64,000 nucleotides of DNA from a virus. Within the stretch, counting starts at the first letter, position 1. The number at the start of each line of letters is the position of its first letter. Of the stretch, positions 50,973 through 58,629 are shown piece after piece. The translations under genes and the position numbers were made by a program. The stretch covers positions 1 through 64,000 of IMG/VR virus record IMGVR_UViG_3300031963_013791. One strand, given 5' to 3'. Under the pieces are notes generated by a model. The model did not search any database. It was not told the DNA's origin and was given only the letters and a program-made list of their open reading frames with translations.

Positions 50973-51218
50973 TTATTGATTGTTTTCGTAAATTGGATTA
51001 AATGTATCTGGATCGTAACCTATTATCTTATTGCTGATTATCAATCCATCAAAAGGTTCTGGCTTTTTTTCTTCTTCTCTTTTACTTCTAATATATTCTT
51101 TAATACTTTCAGGTGTGTTGGGATCAACCAACAAAGAAGAATCAAACTCCTCAGCTTTTCTTAACAACTCATCACCTTTTTCTTTTAATTCTCTTAACTT
51201 TTGTTCTAAATTTTCCAT
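50973..51218 (-). CDS. hypothetical coiled-coil protein
   Basis: 81 residues with an N-terminal charged helix (LEQKLRELKE KGDELLRKAEE) and a polar tail. The start is preceded closely by an ATATTTATT box. Not recognised. Confidence 0.55.
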   Translation of the reverse strand: MENLEQKLRELKEKGDELLRKAEEFDSSLLVDPNTPESIKEYIRSKREEEKKPEPFDGLIISNKIIGYDPDTFNPIYENNQ

Positions 51219-51223
51219 TATGT

Positions 51224-51544
51224 TTAATAAATATATTTTTTTAAAAAAACCTCAATTGAATTTATTACTTTCTTTTTTCTTTTTAGAATTGCCTCTGGAC
51301 TTGTTCCTTCACCTTTCAAACATTTGAAACAATGCCAAGGTAAATATAAAAAATTACCATTTTTTTTTATGGCGAACTTATACATATTTACATAATAAAC
51401 CTTATAACAACCTTCCCGACTATGAAGATGAATATAATCTCCGGGTAAACAAGGTTTTTTCTTCTTGATTAACTCATAATAATAATAATAGTACCAAGGA
51501 TTGTATCCAAGTTTATTATGCTCATCAGGATAAAATGTTTCCAT
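51224..51544 (-). CDS. hypothetical protein
   Basis: 106 residues from the Met giving METFYPDEHNKLGYN. The open frame extends to 51607 but that part lies inside a tRNA gene, so the internal start is chosen. It is Tyr-rich with a CFKC pair. Not recognised. Confidence 0.55.
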   Translation of the reverse strand: METFYPDEHNKLGYNPWYYYYYYELIKKKKPCLPGDYIHLHSREGCYKVYYVNMYKFAIKKNGNFLYLPWHCFKCLKGEGTSPEAILKRKKKVINSIEVFLKKYIY

Positions 51545-51558
51545 AATAATTTGTTTTG

Positions 51559-51666
51559 TAGTCAGGACAGGATTCGAACCTGTATGATATCCGCAGATAT
51601 CTTTCACTTGCGTTCACTACCTCATCAGGTTTCCGTGATTAGCGTCTACCATTCCGCCACCTGACC
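51559..51666 (-). tRNA. Leu-like tRNA with expanded anticodon region (108 nt)
   Basis: Acceptor GGTCAGG with CCTGACT, Leu-like D-arm (GGCGGAATGGTAGACGC), T-arm ACAGG-TTCGAAT-CCTGT and a GATATC/GATATC variable arm. Between the TCAC/GTGA stem there are about 27 bases instead of 7, so the anticodon cannot be assigned. Same acceptor and T-arm as the gene at 55856. Confidence 0.6.
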
Positions 51667-51676
51667 GTTATTAATT

Positions 51677-52405
51677 TTATTTTATATCATAGTAATTCCA
51701 AATCTCTTCCAACTGTTTAGGATCAACAATAAAAGATTCCCAATCATCTTTGGCAACCTCCACGTCCCTAACGTCAACATAAAAAGTCTTAGGTGTAAAT
51801 GGAAATGATTTTATATATCCTTTTTTGCCGACCATTTTACTTCTATCTCCATTCTTATAATCTTCTTCGCTTAACCAAGCAAATCCACTCCAACATACAT
51901 TATTTTGATCCCTTTTAATTATTGCATCTATATAATAAGGTTTACCATCTTTTCCATCTTTAAATAACGCTGAACACCTTTTGTTTTGATACCATGAATT
52001 ACCATCACCAAATTCTCTTACATCACCCCATTCATCATCCATACCAGTTATAGGTGCAATAGGATGAAACAATAGTAGATTATTAATCGACTCAATCAAA
52101 TGATCAAAATCATTAATTGATTTTGTCTTAATCACTTCAACTATTGAATTGATTTCCTCTGTGAATTCATAAGTTAAAGAATCCGGATCTTTAGCTATTT
52201 CTAAAACTATATTACTAGAAATTTTATTTTTTATTTCATGAATTATGGAACCAGCAGTATATGGTGCTGAACCACCACTTTGTCCTGAATCTCTAAATTT
52301 TTTGCAGAGATTTAATATTTCATTTTTGATTGATAAAATATCAAAATCTGGATTTATTTTAGATATAATATCTAATTCTATTTCAGCAAAAGTCCTATTA
52401 TTCAT
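51677..52405 (-). CDS. conserved hypothetical phage protein
   Basis: 242 residues. SGQSGGSAPYTA, PIAPITGMDDEWGDV and NKRCSALFKDGKDG are conserved blocks of a family common in phages. Function unknown. It overlaps the next gene by eight bases. Confidence 0.7.
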   Translation of the reverse strand: MNNRTFAEIELDIISKINPDFDILSIKNEILNLCKKFRDSGQSGGSAPYTAGSIIHEIKNKISSNIVLEIAKDPDSLTYEFTEEINSIVEVIKTKSINDFDHLIESINNLLLFHPIAPITGMDDEWGDVREFGDGNSWYQNKRCSALFKDGKDGKPYYIDAIIKRDQNNVCWSGFAWLSEEDYKNGDRSKMVGKKGYIKSFPFTPKTFYVDVRDVEVAKDDWESFIVDPKQLEEIWNYYDIK

Positions 52406-52670
52406 AATTGTTAATATTAATTTTAAATATTTCCTCTTTAACCTGATTCCAATAAGTCAAATACATAGGGTGTGGTGTATAATATACCGATGAAGTTGAA
52501 TTCAAAGTATCATCAAATCGACTATCATCTTTCCTACTTTCTATAATCTGATCACAAACATATTCAGCAGCATTTTTTGCAGTTGCTACATTTTTATGAT
52601 GAGACAGCTCATAGCACCAACGCATCATTGCATCCCTGTATAGTTGTTCTGCTTTTTCCTTGGGTGTCAT
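52398..52670 (-). CDS. MTPKEKAEEL-family small phage protein
   Basis: 90 residues. The start MTPKEKAEQLYRDAMMRW and the W-x-Q-V-K-E-E-I tail are shared with genes at 55597 and 56808. A paralogous family of Bacteroidetes phages without known function. Confidence 0.65.
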   Translation of the reverse strand: MTPKEKAEQLYRDAMMRWCYELSHHKNVATAKNAAEYVCDQIIESRKDDSRFDDTLNSTSSVYYTPHPMYLTYWNQVKEEIFKININNYE

Positions 52671-52683
52671 TTCATGAATTATT

Positions 52684-52956
52684 TTATTTTTTATTTATGA
52701 ATTCAATACTATCGTCAAATGATTGTGACATACCTTCTTTTAGTTTTTTTAAATCATCAATTGCATCAGATTGTACACGAATGATAAAAAAGGGATTTGA
52801 CATCAGAATTTCAACGTTCATATTATAGAAGTTTCCAAAAACATTTTGCTCTGGATAATCTTCTTTTAATTTGTACCAAAGCTGTTTATATATTTCTAAG
52901 CGTTCAGATTCTGTGTTGCTATATCTCCTTAAAAGGAACATAAATAATTTTTTCAT
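52684..52956 (-). CDS. conserved hypothetical phage protein
   Basis: 90 residues starting MKKLFMFLLRRYSNTESERLEI, a family I know from phages of this group, with FGNFYNMNVEIL. Function unknown. Confidence 0.6.
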   Translation of the reverse strand: MKKLFMFLLRRYSNTESERLEIYKQLWYKLKEDYPEQNVFGNFYNMNVEILMSNPFFIIRVQSDAIDDLKKLKEGMSQSFDDSIEFINKK

Positions 52957-52993
52957 ATCTGTTATTCAAATAATAATTTTTTTAGATTAAAAT

Positions 52994-53212
52994 TTAAGAA
53001 ACATCTCCATAAATTTCGTTATAATATTTTTTACAACTGTTTCCATGTACAGGAACATCTTGACCCCCATCCCAATAAGCTTCCTCAACTTGCTCTTGGA
53101 ACAATTCTTTTGCCTTGATTAAAGTATCACTATATCCGTTGTTAATAGAATTTCTTAATCTCTCCGGCAAATTTTCCATAAACCAATCAATTGCAGTTTT
53201 TTTATTTTCCAT
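52994..53212 (-). CDS. MExKQTA-family small phage protein
   Basis: 72 residues. Start MENKKTAIDWFMENLPER and end KKYYNEIYGDVS match the paralogs at 56320 and 57007. Function unknown. Confidence 0.6.
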   Translation of the reverse strand: MENKKTAIDWFMENLPERLRNSINNGYSDTLIKAKELFQEQVEEAYWDGGQDVPVHGNSCKKYYNEIYGDVS

Positions 53213-53247
53213 ATTAGATATTTACAATATTAATCACAACAAAAATT

Positions 53248-53688
53248 TTAACCTCTCATGTCAACACAATTATCCCTGCCCCATGAAAGTATTTTTTCGT
53301 ATGCTTTTTTCATATCAGGTGTTGCCTCATCATAAACTTCTGCATTCTCGTAGCAACTACGACTCAATCCGCAGAGTATACGATAAAGACCCTCTGCAGT
53401 CTCTTTATCAAATTTCAATTTTTCATTCCTGTCACTTGAAAGTAAATCAGAATCCGGTTGATTAGGTAAAGGAAAATTGATAATTGCATCAATTCTTTGA
53501 TTTACGATTTTTATTCTTTCATGATCTGAATCTTTTTGAAATTCATTAAATCTTTGATTGAATTTATTTATATCATCCCAACCACGCATTCCATTGACCC
53601 ATTGTTCTTTCTGAAGTAATTTTCCCTCTAATTTGGATTTGAGTAAAATCAAATCTGATAAGGACATTTTATCTAAAATTGAGTTCAT
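53248..53688 (-). CDS. hypothetical helical protein
   Basis: 146 residues with a coiled coil and a C-terminal Cys/Trp part. Not recognised. Coupled to its neighbour by ATGA. Confidence 0.55.
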   Translation of the reverse strand: MNSILDKMSLSDLILLKSKLEGKLLQKEQWVNGMRGWDDINKFNQRFNEFQKDSDHERIKIVNQRIDAIINFPLPNQPDSDLLSSDRNEKLKFDKETAEGLYRILCGLSRSCYENAEVYDEATPDMKKAYEKILSWGRDNCVDMRG

Positions 53689-53930
53689 ATGTTATTTTTT
53701 TTAAAATTAAAACTCTCTAATAACTCTTGTTTGAGTTGCTCGAATTCAGTTTCATCATGAGGTGAATTTAAACACTGAAATTCTAATTCATCTCTTCTGT
53801 TATCCATAAGATACAATACATGATAATCAGTTAATTGTTCAGAAATTCTATCGCCAGATTCTTTCATTTCTAATATCTGCGATTGAGATTCGGTGTGTGG
53901 AAATTTTATTATTAATATTGGCTTGCTCAT
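53685..53930 (-). CDS. hypothetical protein
   Basis: 81 residues with a beta start (KPILIIKFP) and an acidic helical end. Shares ATGA with the next gene. Not recognised. Confidence 0.55.
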   Translation of the reverse strand: MSKPILIIKFPHTESQSQILEMKESGDRISEQLTDYHVLYLMDNRRDELEFQCLNSPHDETEFEQLKQELLESFNFKKNNI

Positions 53931-53933
53931 TTT

Positions 53934-54347
53934 TTATTTTATTAATTCTCTCAAAAAACCAACTCGGTCTTTTTTGAATTCTTTATACTGAGATTCACTG
54001 AAAACATCACTCTTATCATTATTGCAGAAATAACAAGTCAATTCACAGTTTTCTCTTGAATAAATTCCTTTAGGATTCTTCTTGTCCACTTCTAGCCAAT
54101 ATCCACGATTAACTCCGGCTCTAGTTTCTCCATGAATGGGAAATCTATTAGAAGTTAATAATCCCCTATGAACAATCATTTGACTTTCCTTCTCCGTCAA
54201 ACCACAGTAGTGACAAAACTTGGGTTTGTTATCATACCAATCACGGAAATCCTCATAACTCAAGAATCCGGATTTCTTTTCTCTGACCTTTGACTTGTAC
54301 CAATCAGATAATTGTTTATCCGTTTTTGGTTTATAGATCCATTCCAT
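53934..54347 (-). CDS. HNH-type zinc-binding nuclease-like protein
   Basis: 137 residues. CHYCGLTEKESQM and YWLEVDKKNPKGIY then NCELTCYFCNNDKSDVFSE hold two Cys pairs and an H/N-type centre typical of HNH nucleases. DNA cleavage activity or packaging role is likely; the exact His cannot be pinned. Confidence 0.65.
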   Translation of the reverse strand: MEWIYKPKTDKQLSDWYKSKVREKKSGFLSYEDFRDWYDNKPKFCHYCGLTEKESQMIVHRGLLTSNRFPIHGETRAGVNRGYWLEVDKKNPKGIYSRENCELTCYFCNNDKSDVFSESQYKEFKKDRVGFLRELIK

Positions 54348-54352
54348 GGTTT

Positions 54353-54646
54353 TTATTTTTTTGTTTTATCAACACCTAATTCAAGAGTTGGTCCACTGAT
54401 ATCAACCCACATTTTACAAACAATTAAATTTAAACCCAACATATATCCCCTTACGTGGTTATCATCGCTAAAAATAAATTTTAAAGTGCCTTTGGCATTA
54501 CCAACAGCCTTATATGTTTTTAACCACAAACCGAGTTCGTAGTTGTTTCTCATTCTGAATGATTCATAATGCTCAAGTTTTTTCTCCCAGCGGTGCCGGA
54601 AAACAAATCTTAACTTGAACCATTTTGTTCTAAAGTTTAATATCAT
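54353..54646 (-). CDS. conserved hypothetical phage protein
   Basis: 97 residues. WEKKLEHYESFRMRNNYELG and LGLNLIVCKMWVDISG match a small phage family of unknown role. Confidence 0.6.
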   Translation of the reverse strand: MILNFRTKWFKLRFVFRHRWEKKLEHYESFRMRNNYELGLWLKTYKAVGNAKGTLKFIFSDDNHVRGYMLGLNLIVCKMWVDISGPTLELGVDKTKK

Positions 54647-54654
54647 TATTTTAT

Positions 54655-54900
54655 TTATTTTAATTTTGCGTAAGCCTGAACTTGGTTTGTGTGAGAATCA
54701 ATATATTCTTTTATAATTTCAAACTCAACATCTTTACCTTCCCAATCAACGGAATAATCACCGTAATCATTACAGGTTTTAACATCTGTTGGATGTAATG
54801 GTAAAGATAATTTTTCTTCTTTATAATTCAAAGGGGGAAAATTATAGTGAATGTAATTCACAAACCAACCACGATCTGTTTTATTTAAAGTTCCTTTCAT
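54655..54900 (-). CDS. MKGTL-family small phage protein
   Basis: 81 residues. MKGTLNKTDRGWFVNY, LPLHPTDV, KDVEFEIIKEY and AYAKL are shared with genes at 58630 and 59261. Beta-rich; function unknown. Confidence 0.6.
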   Translation of the reverse strand: MKGTLNKTDRGWFVNYIHYNFPPLNYKEEKLSLPLHPTDVKTCNDYGDYSVDWEGKDVEFEIIKEYIDSHTNQVQAYAKLK

Positions 54901-54903
54901 AAA

Positions 54904-55155
54904 TTAACAAAAATTATAAGAGTATTTTTTGTAAATATACAAATTTCCCAACACTTGCATCTCGCCATGTCCTGTGTATTTATTTATTAAATATTTTTCT
55001 GCTTCTTCTTGGGTTGCAAAAGATATTCTCTCTGAAGATATTTCTTTTCTCCGTATTTCTTCCCATTTTAAAAATATTTTTTTTTCAATTATAAATTCTG
55101 TTTTGCAATTTTTACCTGCAACATCGTGAATTATTTTTTTTATTCTAAATTTCAT
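54904..55155 (-). CDS. hypothetical basic protein
   Basis: 83 residues, basic, with a possible strand-helix-strand fold. Not recognised. Confidence 0.5.
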   Translation of the reverse strand: MKFRIKKIIHDVAGKNCKTEFIIEKKIFLKWEEIRRKEISSERISFATQEEAEKYLINKYTGHGEMQVLGNLYIYKKYSYNFC

Positions 55156-55166
55156 TTGATCTTTTT

Positions 55167-55514
55167 TTAATATAAATCTTCACTGAATAAACCTATCATG
55201 GGATTTGACAAGAAATTTCTATAAACCTGCCCAGCTTTTATTGCTATTTCCATCGCTTCTAATCTATTAACAAATCTGTTCTGTGATGTCATAAACCCCT
55301 GCTCAGTTTCTCCAACACCATCTGGTGAAAATCTAACAGTTCTTAATTCAGAAAGGGATTTGACTATATCTATGCAATTTGCATGTCTATGACCACAAAC
55401 CACAATACCCTTATCAATATTTTTCGGTGGATAAACTTGATTGGGTAAATCCTTATACCATATTGCAGCACAGGTTATGTACTCCTCAGGCTTAAATGGT
55501 TTGTTGGGATTCAT
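55167..55514 (-). CDS. conserved phage protein
   Basis: 115 residues. YITCAAIWYKDL, VVCGHRHANCI and QGFMTSQNRFVNRLEAMEIA are conserved blocks of a family common in phages. Conserved His/Cys suggest metal binding. Function unknown. Confidence 0.68.
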   Translation of the reverse strand: MNPNKPFKPEEYITCAAIWYKDLPNQVYPPKNIDKGIVVCGHRHANCIDIVKSLSELRTVRFSPDGVGETEQGFMTSQNRFVNRLEAMEIAIKAGQVYRNFLSNPMIGLFSEDLY

Positions 55515-55600
55515 TGACAGTGGTGAAATAATTTAAATATTAAATATAAAAATAATACACCTACTACAAATCCTTTAAAAAAATCTCCGGGCCTTTTCAT
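55511..55600 (-). CDS. 29-residue membrane peptide
   Basis: Read from the gap: its start overlaps the upstream stop (ATGA) and its stop overlaps the downstream start (ATGA). Sequence begins MKRPGDFFKGFVVGVLFLYL, a single hydrophobic helix with basic ends. The double overlap makes it credible despite its size. Confidence 0.55.
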   Translation of the reverse strand: MKRPGDFFKGFVVGVLFLYLIFKLFHHCQ

Positions 55601-55833
55601 AACTTTTCTATTTCTTGTTTGACTTGTTTCCAATATTCTCTTGTATCACAATCTTCATAAGACCATTCATCATTACAATCAAACACATCTAATTTGATTA
55701 TCTCATCCACAGCTATCAATGCACATTCTTCAGCTAGTTCTTCAATTACAAATCCATCAATGCGATACTTTCCCCTTAGTATTTCTCTTTTATATCTGCT
55801 TACTAACTCTTCAGCTTTTTCTTTTGGTGTCAT
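55597..55833 (-). CDS. MTPKEKAEEL-family small phage protein
   Basis: 78 residues starting MTPKEKAEELVSRYK and ending YWKQVKQEIEKL; paralog of genes at 52398 and 56808. Function unknown. Confidence 0.65.
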   Translation of the reverse strand: MTPKEKAEELVSRYKREILRGKYRIDGFVIEELAEECALIAVDEIIKLDVFDCNDEWSYEDCDTREYWKQVKQEIEKL

Positions 55834-55855
55834 AGTGTGTCTGATTTAATGTTTG

Positions 55856-55956
55856 TAGTCAGGACAGGATTCGAACCTGTACGCCTTTCATCCTGAATAC
55901 CGCGACAATACGCTGAAAGACCTCGGATAGTGCGTCTACCATTCCGCCACCTGACT
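55856..55956 (-). tRNA. Leu-like tRNA with expanded anticodon region (101 nt)
   Basis: Acceptor AGTCAGG with CCTGACT, the same D-arm and T-arm as the gene at 51559. The stem TATCC/GGATG encloses about 31 bases instead of a 7-base anticodon loop. Anticodon not assignable. Confidence 0.6.
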
Positions 55957-55959
55957 ATT

Positions 55960-56103
55960 TTATTTATAATTTTTATTACACCGGGAACATTTTGCTTTAG
56001 AAGATATTCTGCCGTTTTCAGGAACAGCTCCGAATTCATCTATGTAATCTTGTAATGAAGCAACCCATTTATGCCAGCCAAAAAAACATAATATCTTTTT
56101 CAT
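55960..56103 (-). CDS. DUF1660-like zinc-binding protein
   Basis: 47 residues from the Met giving MKKILCFFGWHKWVASLQDY. With CSRCNKNYK at the end it resembles DUF1660, small phage proteins with a W-x-W start and a Cys pair. The longer open frame upstream is a shadow of the adjacent membrane-protein gene. Confidence 0.6.
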   Translation of the reverse strand: MKKILCFFGWHKWVASLQDYIDEFGAVPENGRISSKAKCSRCNKNYK

Positions 56104-56108
56104 TTTTC

Positions 56109-56330
56109 TTATTTGGTAGAGTTGAAATAATAAAATAGTCCCCAAAGAATCGCAGCGATCAAAACATGCCAAGTCGTTTTGTTGAGCTGTAATTGATTGC
56201 GGTTCATTATTCCAGTGATGGTGTTCGTCACTGCTATAAACGAGATATATAAAGCAAAAATTAACAAAATGCTTGTAAATATTGGCAAGACAAAATGCAT
56301 CATGTTGAATGTTGAGCAATTATTTTCCAT
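56109..56330 (-). CDS. small membrane protein
   Basis: 73 residues from the Met giving MENNCSTFNMMHFVLPIF; two hydrophobic helices (FTSILLIFALYISFIAV; TWHVLIAAILWGLFYYF). Overlaps the next gene. Function unknown. Confidence 0.55.
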   Translation of the reverse strand: MENNCSTFNMMHFVLPIFTSILLIFALYISFIAVTNTITGIMNRNQLQLNKTTWHVLIAAILWGLFYYFNSTK

Positions 56331-56562
56331 AGATTTCGTTATAATATTCTTCATCTGTTAAATATGTAGTAACTCTACCCCTGCAATCTCCAAATGATAC
56401 TGCTTCCATTATCTGCTCCTTCTCCATTTCTTTGGCTTTATATTTATATTCAGTAGCTCTAATACCATAGAGTGCTGCCGATATATTGCCTTCAGTAAAA
56501 TCAATTAATAAGTCATTTGTCTTTTCAAATAGCCATTCAACTGCGGTCTGTTTTTTTTCCAT
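56320..56562 (-). CDS. MExKQTA-family small phage protein
   Basis: 80 residues. MEKKQTAVEWLFEKTNDL, KAKEMEKEQIMEA and YYNEIYGK are family blocks shared with 52994 and 57007. Function unknown. Confidence 0.62.
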   Translation of the reverse strand: MEKKQTAVEWLFEKTNDLLIDFTEGNISAALYGIRATEYKYKAKEMEKEQIMEAVSFGDCRGRVTTYLTDEEYYNEIYGK

Positions 56563-56565
56563 AGG

Positions 56566-56811
56566 TTATTTTTTTAGTTGTTTTTGCATCCATTTAGCAC
56601 CTCTGAAGTAAGCATCTATTTCTGCATCACAGCCACTACCATACATTTCTTCCATTGCTAAGATAGATTGGTTGAATAGTTCCTCATCAGTTGGTAGTTC
56701 AATGGCGGTTACATATTCATCAATATAATTGATAATATGTTTAGCATCTATCATTGATACTTCGCATTTTTCTGCTGCAATTAAAAACATTTCTTTAGTA
56801 TATAGTTTCAT
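56566..56811 (-). CDS. hypothetical protein
   Basis: 81 residues from the Met giving MKLYTKEMFLIAAEKCEVSM; ATGA overlap with the previous gene supports this start over the ATG at 56844. Helical, ending GAKWMQKQLKK. Not recognised. Confidence 0.58.
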   Translation of the reverse strand: MKLYTKEMFLIAAEKCEVSMIDAKHIINYIDEYVTAIELPTDEELFNQSILAMEEMYGSGCDAEIDAYFRGAKWMQKQLKK

Positions 56812-57029
56812 AACTTTTCTATTTCTTCTTTTACTTTTATCCAATAGTCATGTTTAGATTCATCAGTATTATTCCTGAATATCTCATCTACTGCTATTAA
56901 GGCACATTTTTTACCTCCTTCATATCCTATTTCACAAGTTTTATAATTTGCACCCGCATACTCTTGATATTTATAAGTCTGTATGCTCATTTTATCAAGC
57001 AACTCTTCAGCTTTTTCTTTTGGTGTCAT
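56808..57029 (-). CDS. MTPKEKAEEL-family small phage protein
   Basis: 73 residues starting MTPKEKAEELLDKMSIQTYK and ending YWIKVKEEIEKL. An open frame extends upstream and reads MEKKQTAM, which is the start of the other paralog family, so it appears fused from two gene copies. Confidence 0.6.
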   Translation of the reverse strand: MTPKEKAEELLDKMSIQTYKYQEYAGANYKTCEIGYEGGKKCALIAVDEIFRNNTDESKHDYWIKVKEEIEKL

Positions 57030-57270
57030 AGCGGTCTGTTTCTTTTCCATACGTTTCGTTGTAGTATTGTTCAAATTCTTCTTTGTGGAACTTCAGTGAA
57101 TGTTCTCCATTAACATAATTCTTTTTAATGTAGTCAAACATCTGCTCCTTCTCCATCTGCTTGGCTTGGTCAATTACTTGCATCCATTCACTTGCGGATA
57201 ATGCTTTTTGTTTTTGGTCACTTTTAATTTGCTCTGTGAGCCAATTAACTGCGGTTTGTTTGGTTTCCAT
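57007..57270 (-). CDS. MExKQTA-family small phage protein, extended end
   Basis: 87 residues. METKQTAVNWLTEQ to QYYNETYGK is the family; the last eleven residues (ETDRYDTKRKS) continue past the usual stop into the start of the following gene, overlapping it by 23 bases. Confidence 0.58.
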   Translation of the reverse strand: METKQTAVNWLTEQIKSDQKQKALSASEWMQVIDQAKQMEKEQMFDYIKKNYVNGEHSLKFHKEEFEQYYNETYGKETDRYDTKRKS

Positions 57271-57308
57271 AGGTTATTTAAATGTTACGTTAATAATGTT
57301 TTTAGTCA

Positions 57309-57488
57309 CTATACTATTACCATCTTTGTAAATGGTATCACCTTTTCCAGTTCTATTGTTCTCTTTCGAAGTTCAATAATTTCGTCTTTTTCCTTTAATT
57401 CCGCTTCCTGTATTTTGACAATATTATTGAGCAAGTCGATAACTTCTTTCTGTAAGTCAAATAACTTTTGGAATTCCTCTTGTTCCAT
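57309..57488 (-). CDS. coiled-coil protein, apparent frameshift near end
   Basis: 59 residues reading MEQEEFQKLFDLQKEVIDL and a coiled coil to ELEK. After an A-run (57343-57348) a second frame continues with GDTIYKDGNSIVTKNIINVT and stops at 57274, four bases before the next start. The intact gene would therefore be about 71 residues and stop at 57274. The break is a single-base change, a sequencing error, or a programmed slip. Confidence 0.5.
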   Translation of the reverse strand: MEQEEFQKLFDLQKEVIDLLNNIVKIQEAELKEKDEIIELRKRTIELEKVIPFTKMVIV

Positions 57489-57496
57489 TTAAAATC

Positions 57497-57709
57497 CTAT
57501 TTTGTATGATTTTTACAATTTCCCTTATGTGTCAATACCGTTGCATTTCCCCAAGGACCATACAAGTACTCACAACTATCTATGATCACTATCTCGACAT
57601 GATTACCACCTTCTAAAATATATTTTGTTTTTTGAACCGGAACATTAGGTTCACTACACGAAATGAAACAGATCAATAGTAGACTTATTGCAATAAATAT
57701 TTTTTTCAT
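57497..57709 (-). CDS. small lipoprotein
   Basis: 70 residues from the Met giving MKKIFIAISLLLICFISC; lipoprotein signal ends ISC. SEPNV and THKGNCKNH match the lipoprotein at 35491. Overlaps the next gene by four bases (ATGA). Confidence 0.65.
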   Translation of the reverse strand: MKKIFIAISLLLICFISCSEPNVPVQKTKYILEGGNHVEIVIIDSCEYLYGPWGNATVLTHKGNCKNHTK

Positions 57710-57921
57710 ATTTCTTCTTTTTTGAATATTAATATTGCCAACGAAATAAAAATATGTAAAATCAAAGAAAAAGCTCCGGAAATAATTAAAAGCCACCAAG
57801 TTTTGTAAGGTGTACTTCCGAAGTTTGATAATAAAAAATAAAATAGCCACGCTAAAACAATACTTCTTTTGTGTGAAAGTAAAATTTCCTTGAATAATTT
57901 GAATGTTATTTTCTTTTTCAT
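57706..57921 (-). CDS. small membrane protein
   Basis: 71 residues with two hydrophobic helices (SIVLAWLFYFLLSNFG; WWLLIISGAFSLILHIFISL). Coupled to the lipoprotein gene. Function unknown. Confidence 0.58.
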   Translation of the reverse strand: MKKKITFKLFKEILLSHKRSIVLAWLFYFLLSNFGSTPYKTWWLLIISGAFSLILHIFISLAILIFKKEEI

Positions 57922-57945
57922 GATTATAATAATTTATTTTTTATT

Positions 57946-58626
57946 TTATATTTCTAAAATATTTCCATGAGATGTAATACCCTTATCAAATTTTCCATCC
58001 TCCACACAAGTTCCATTGGAAAATATTGTCCTGCATCCGTACACTTGTTTTGTACCAGCATTCGTAATTACTCCACAATTATGAATGTGACCGAACAAAC
58101 ATAATTTAGGTTGTAATTCCAACATCTTCTTCTTCATGTTTGAACAACCACACAAATCATAATTATTATTCCTATCAATTGTCAAATCCAAAATTCCTTT
58201 TGGTGGTCCGTGAGAAATTACAATATCAGTATCGTCCGGAATTGAATCCCAAACCTTGAACATCTTTTCACGTTTCCTATTCCATGCCCAACCTACACCA
58301 AATTCAGGTGTGCATGGTGTGCCCCAAATGTTTATTCCCCCAATCTGTGTTGAAGAGTTTTCTAAATAGATAATTCCTTTAGCGTGTATTTGGCCCGGAG
58401 TTACCAACCTCTTTTCGATGCTGGTATCGTGATTTCCGGCAACAAATATTTTATATTTGATATCTAAACTAGAAAACCATTCCAAAAAATTTAATACCTC
58501 CGGTTCATTCAAATAGGGACTTGATGGATTTGAAACATCACCGGAATGAATAATCATATCAATACCATCAGGAATTTTGAGAAACCCATGTAAAGTGTGG
58601 GTATCACTGATATGCCATATTTTCAT
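57946..58626 (-). CDS. calcineurin-like metallophosphoesterase
   Basis: 226 residues. DTHT near residue 8, HSGDVSNPS near 27, GNHDTS, SHGPPKG and GHIHN near the end form the metal-binding set. Second phosphoesterase in the window and of a different subgroup (with an N-terminal W-H-I-S-D strand). Substrate unknown. Confidence 0.85.
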   Translation of the reverse strand: MKIWHISDTHTLHGFLKIPDGIDMIIHSGDVSNPSSPYLNEPEVLNFLEWFSSLDIKYKIFVAGNHDTSIEKRLVTPGQIHAKGIIYLENSSTQIGGINIWGTPCTPEFGVGWAWNRKREKMFKVWDSIPDDTDIVISHGPPKGILDLTIDRNNNYDLCGCSNMKKKMLELQPKLCLFGHIHNCGVITNAGTKQVYGCRTIFSNGTCVEDGKFDKGITSHGNILEI

Positions 58627-58629
58627 AAA

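Noticed and set aside
51545-51607. N-terminal extension of the 51224 gene
   Set aside because: The extra residues lie within the tRNA gene at 51559, so the internal Met at 51544 was preferred.
55830-56039. 69-residue open frame over the Leu-like tRNA
   Set aside because: It is read entirely through a tRNA gene and its flanks; the tRNA acceptor, D-arm and T-arm explain the sequence better.
55960-56319. 119-residue open frame covering the DUF1660-like gene
   Set aside because: Its first 70 residues overlap the membrane-protein gene in another frame and have no motif; only the last 47 residues match a family.
57309-57488. Programmed -1 frameshift heptamer
   Set aside because: The local GGAAAAG sequence does not fit the X-XXY-YYZ slippery pattern, so a simple indel is more likely.
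57710-57850. Extension of the small lipoprotein gene
   Set aside because: The upstream residues lack coding character and overlap the next membrane-protein gene; the lipoprotein signal begins at 57709.
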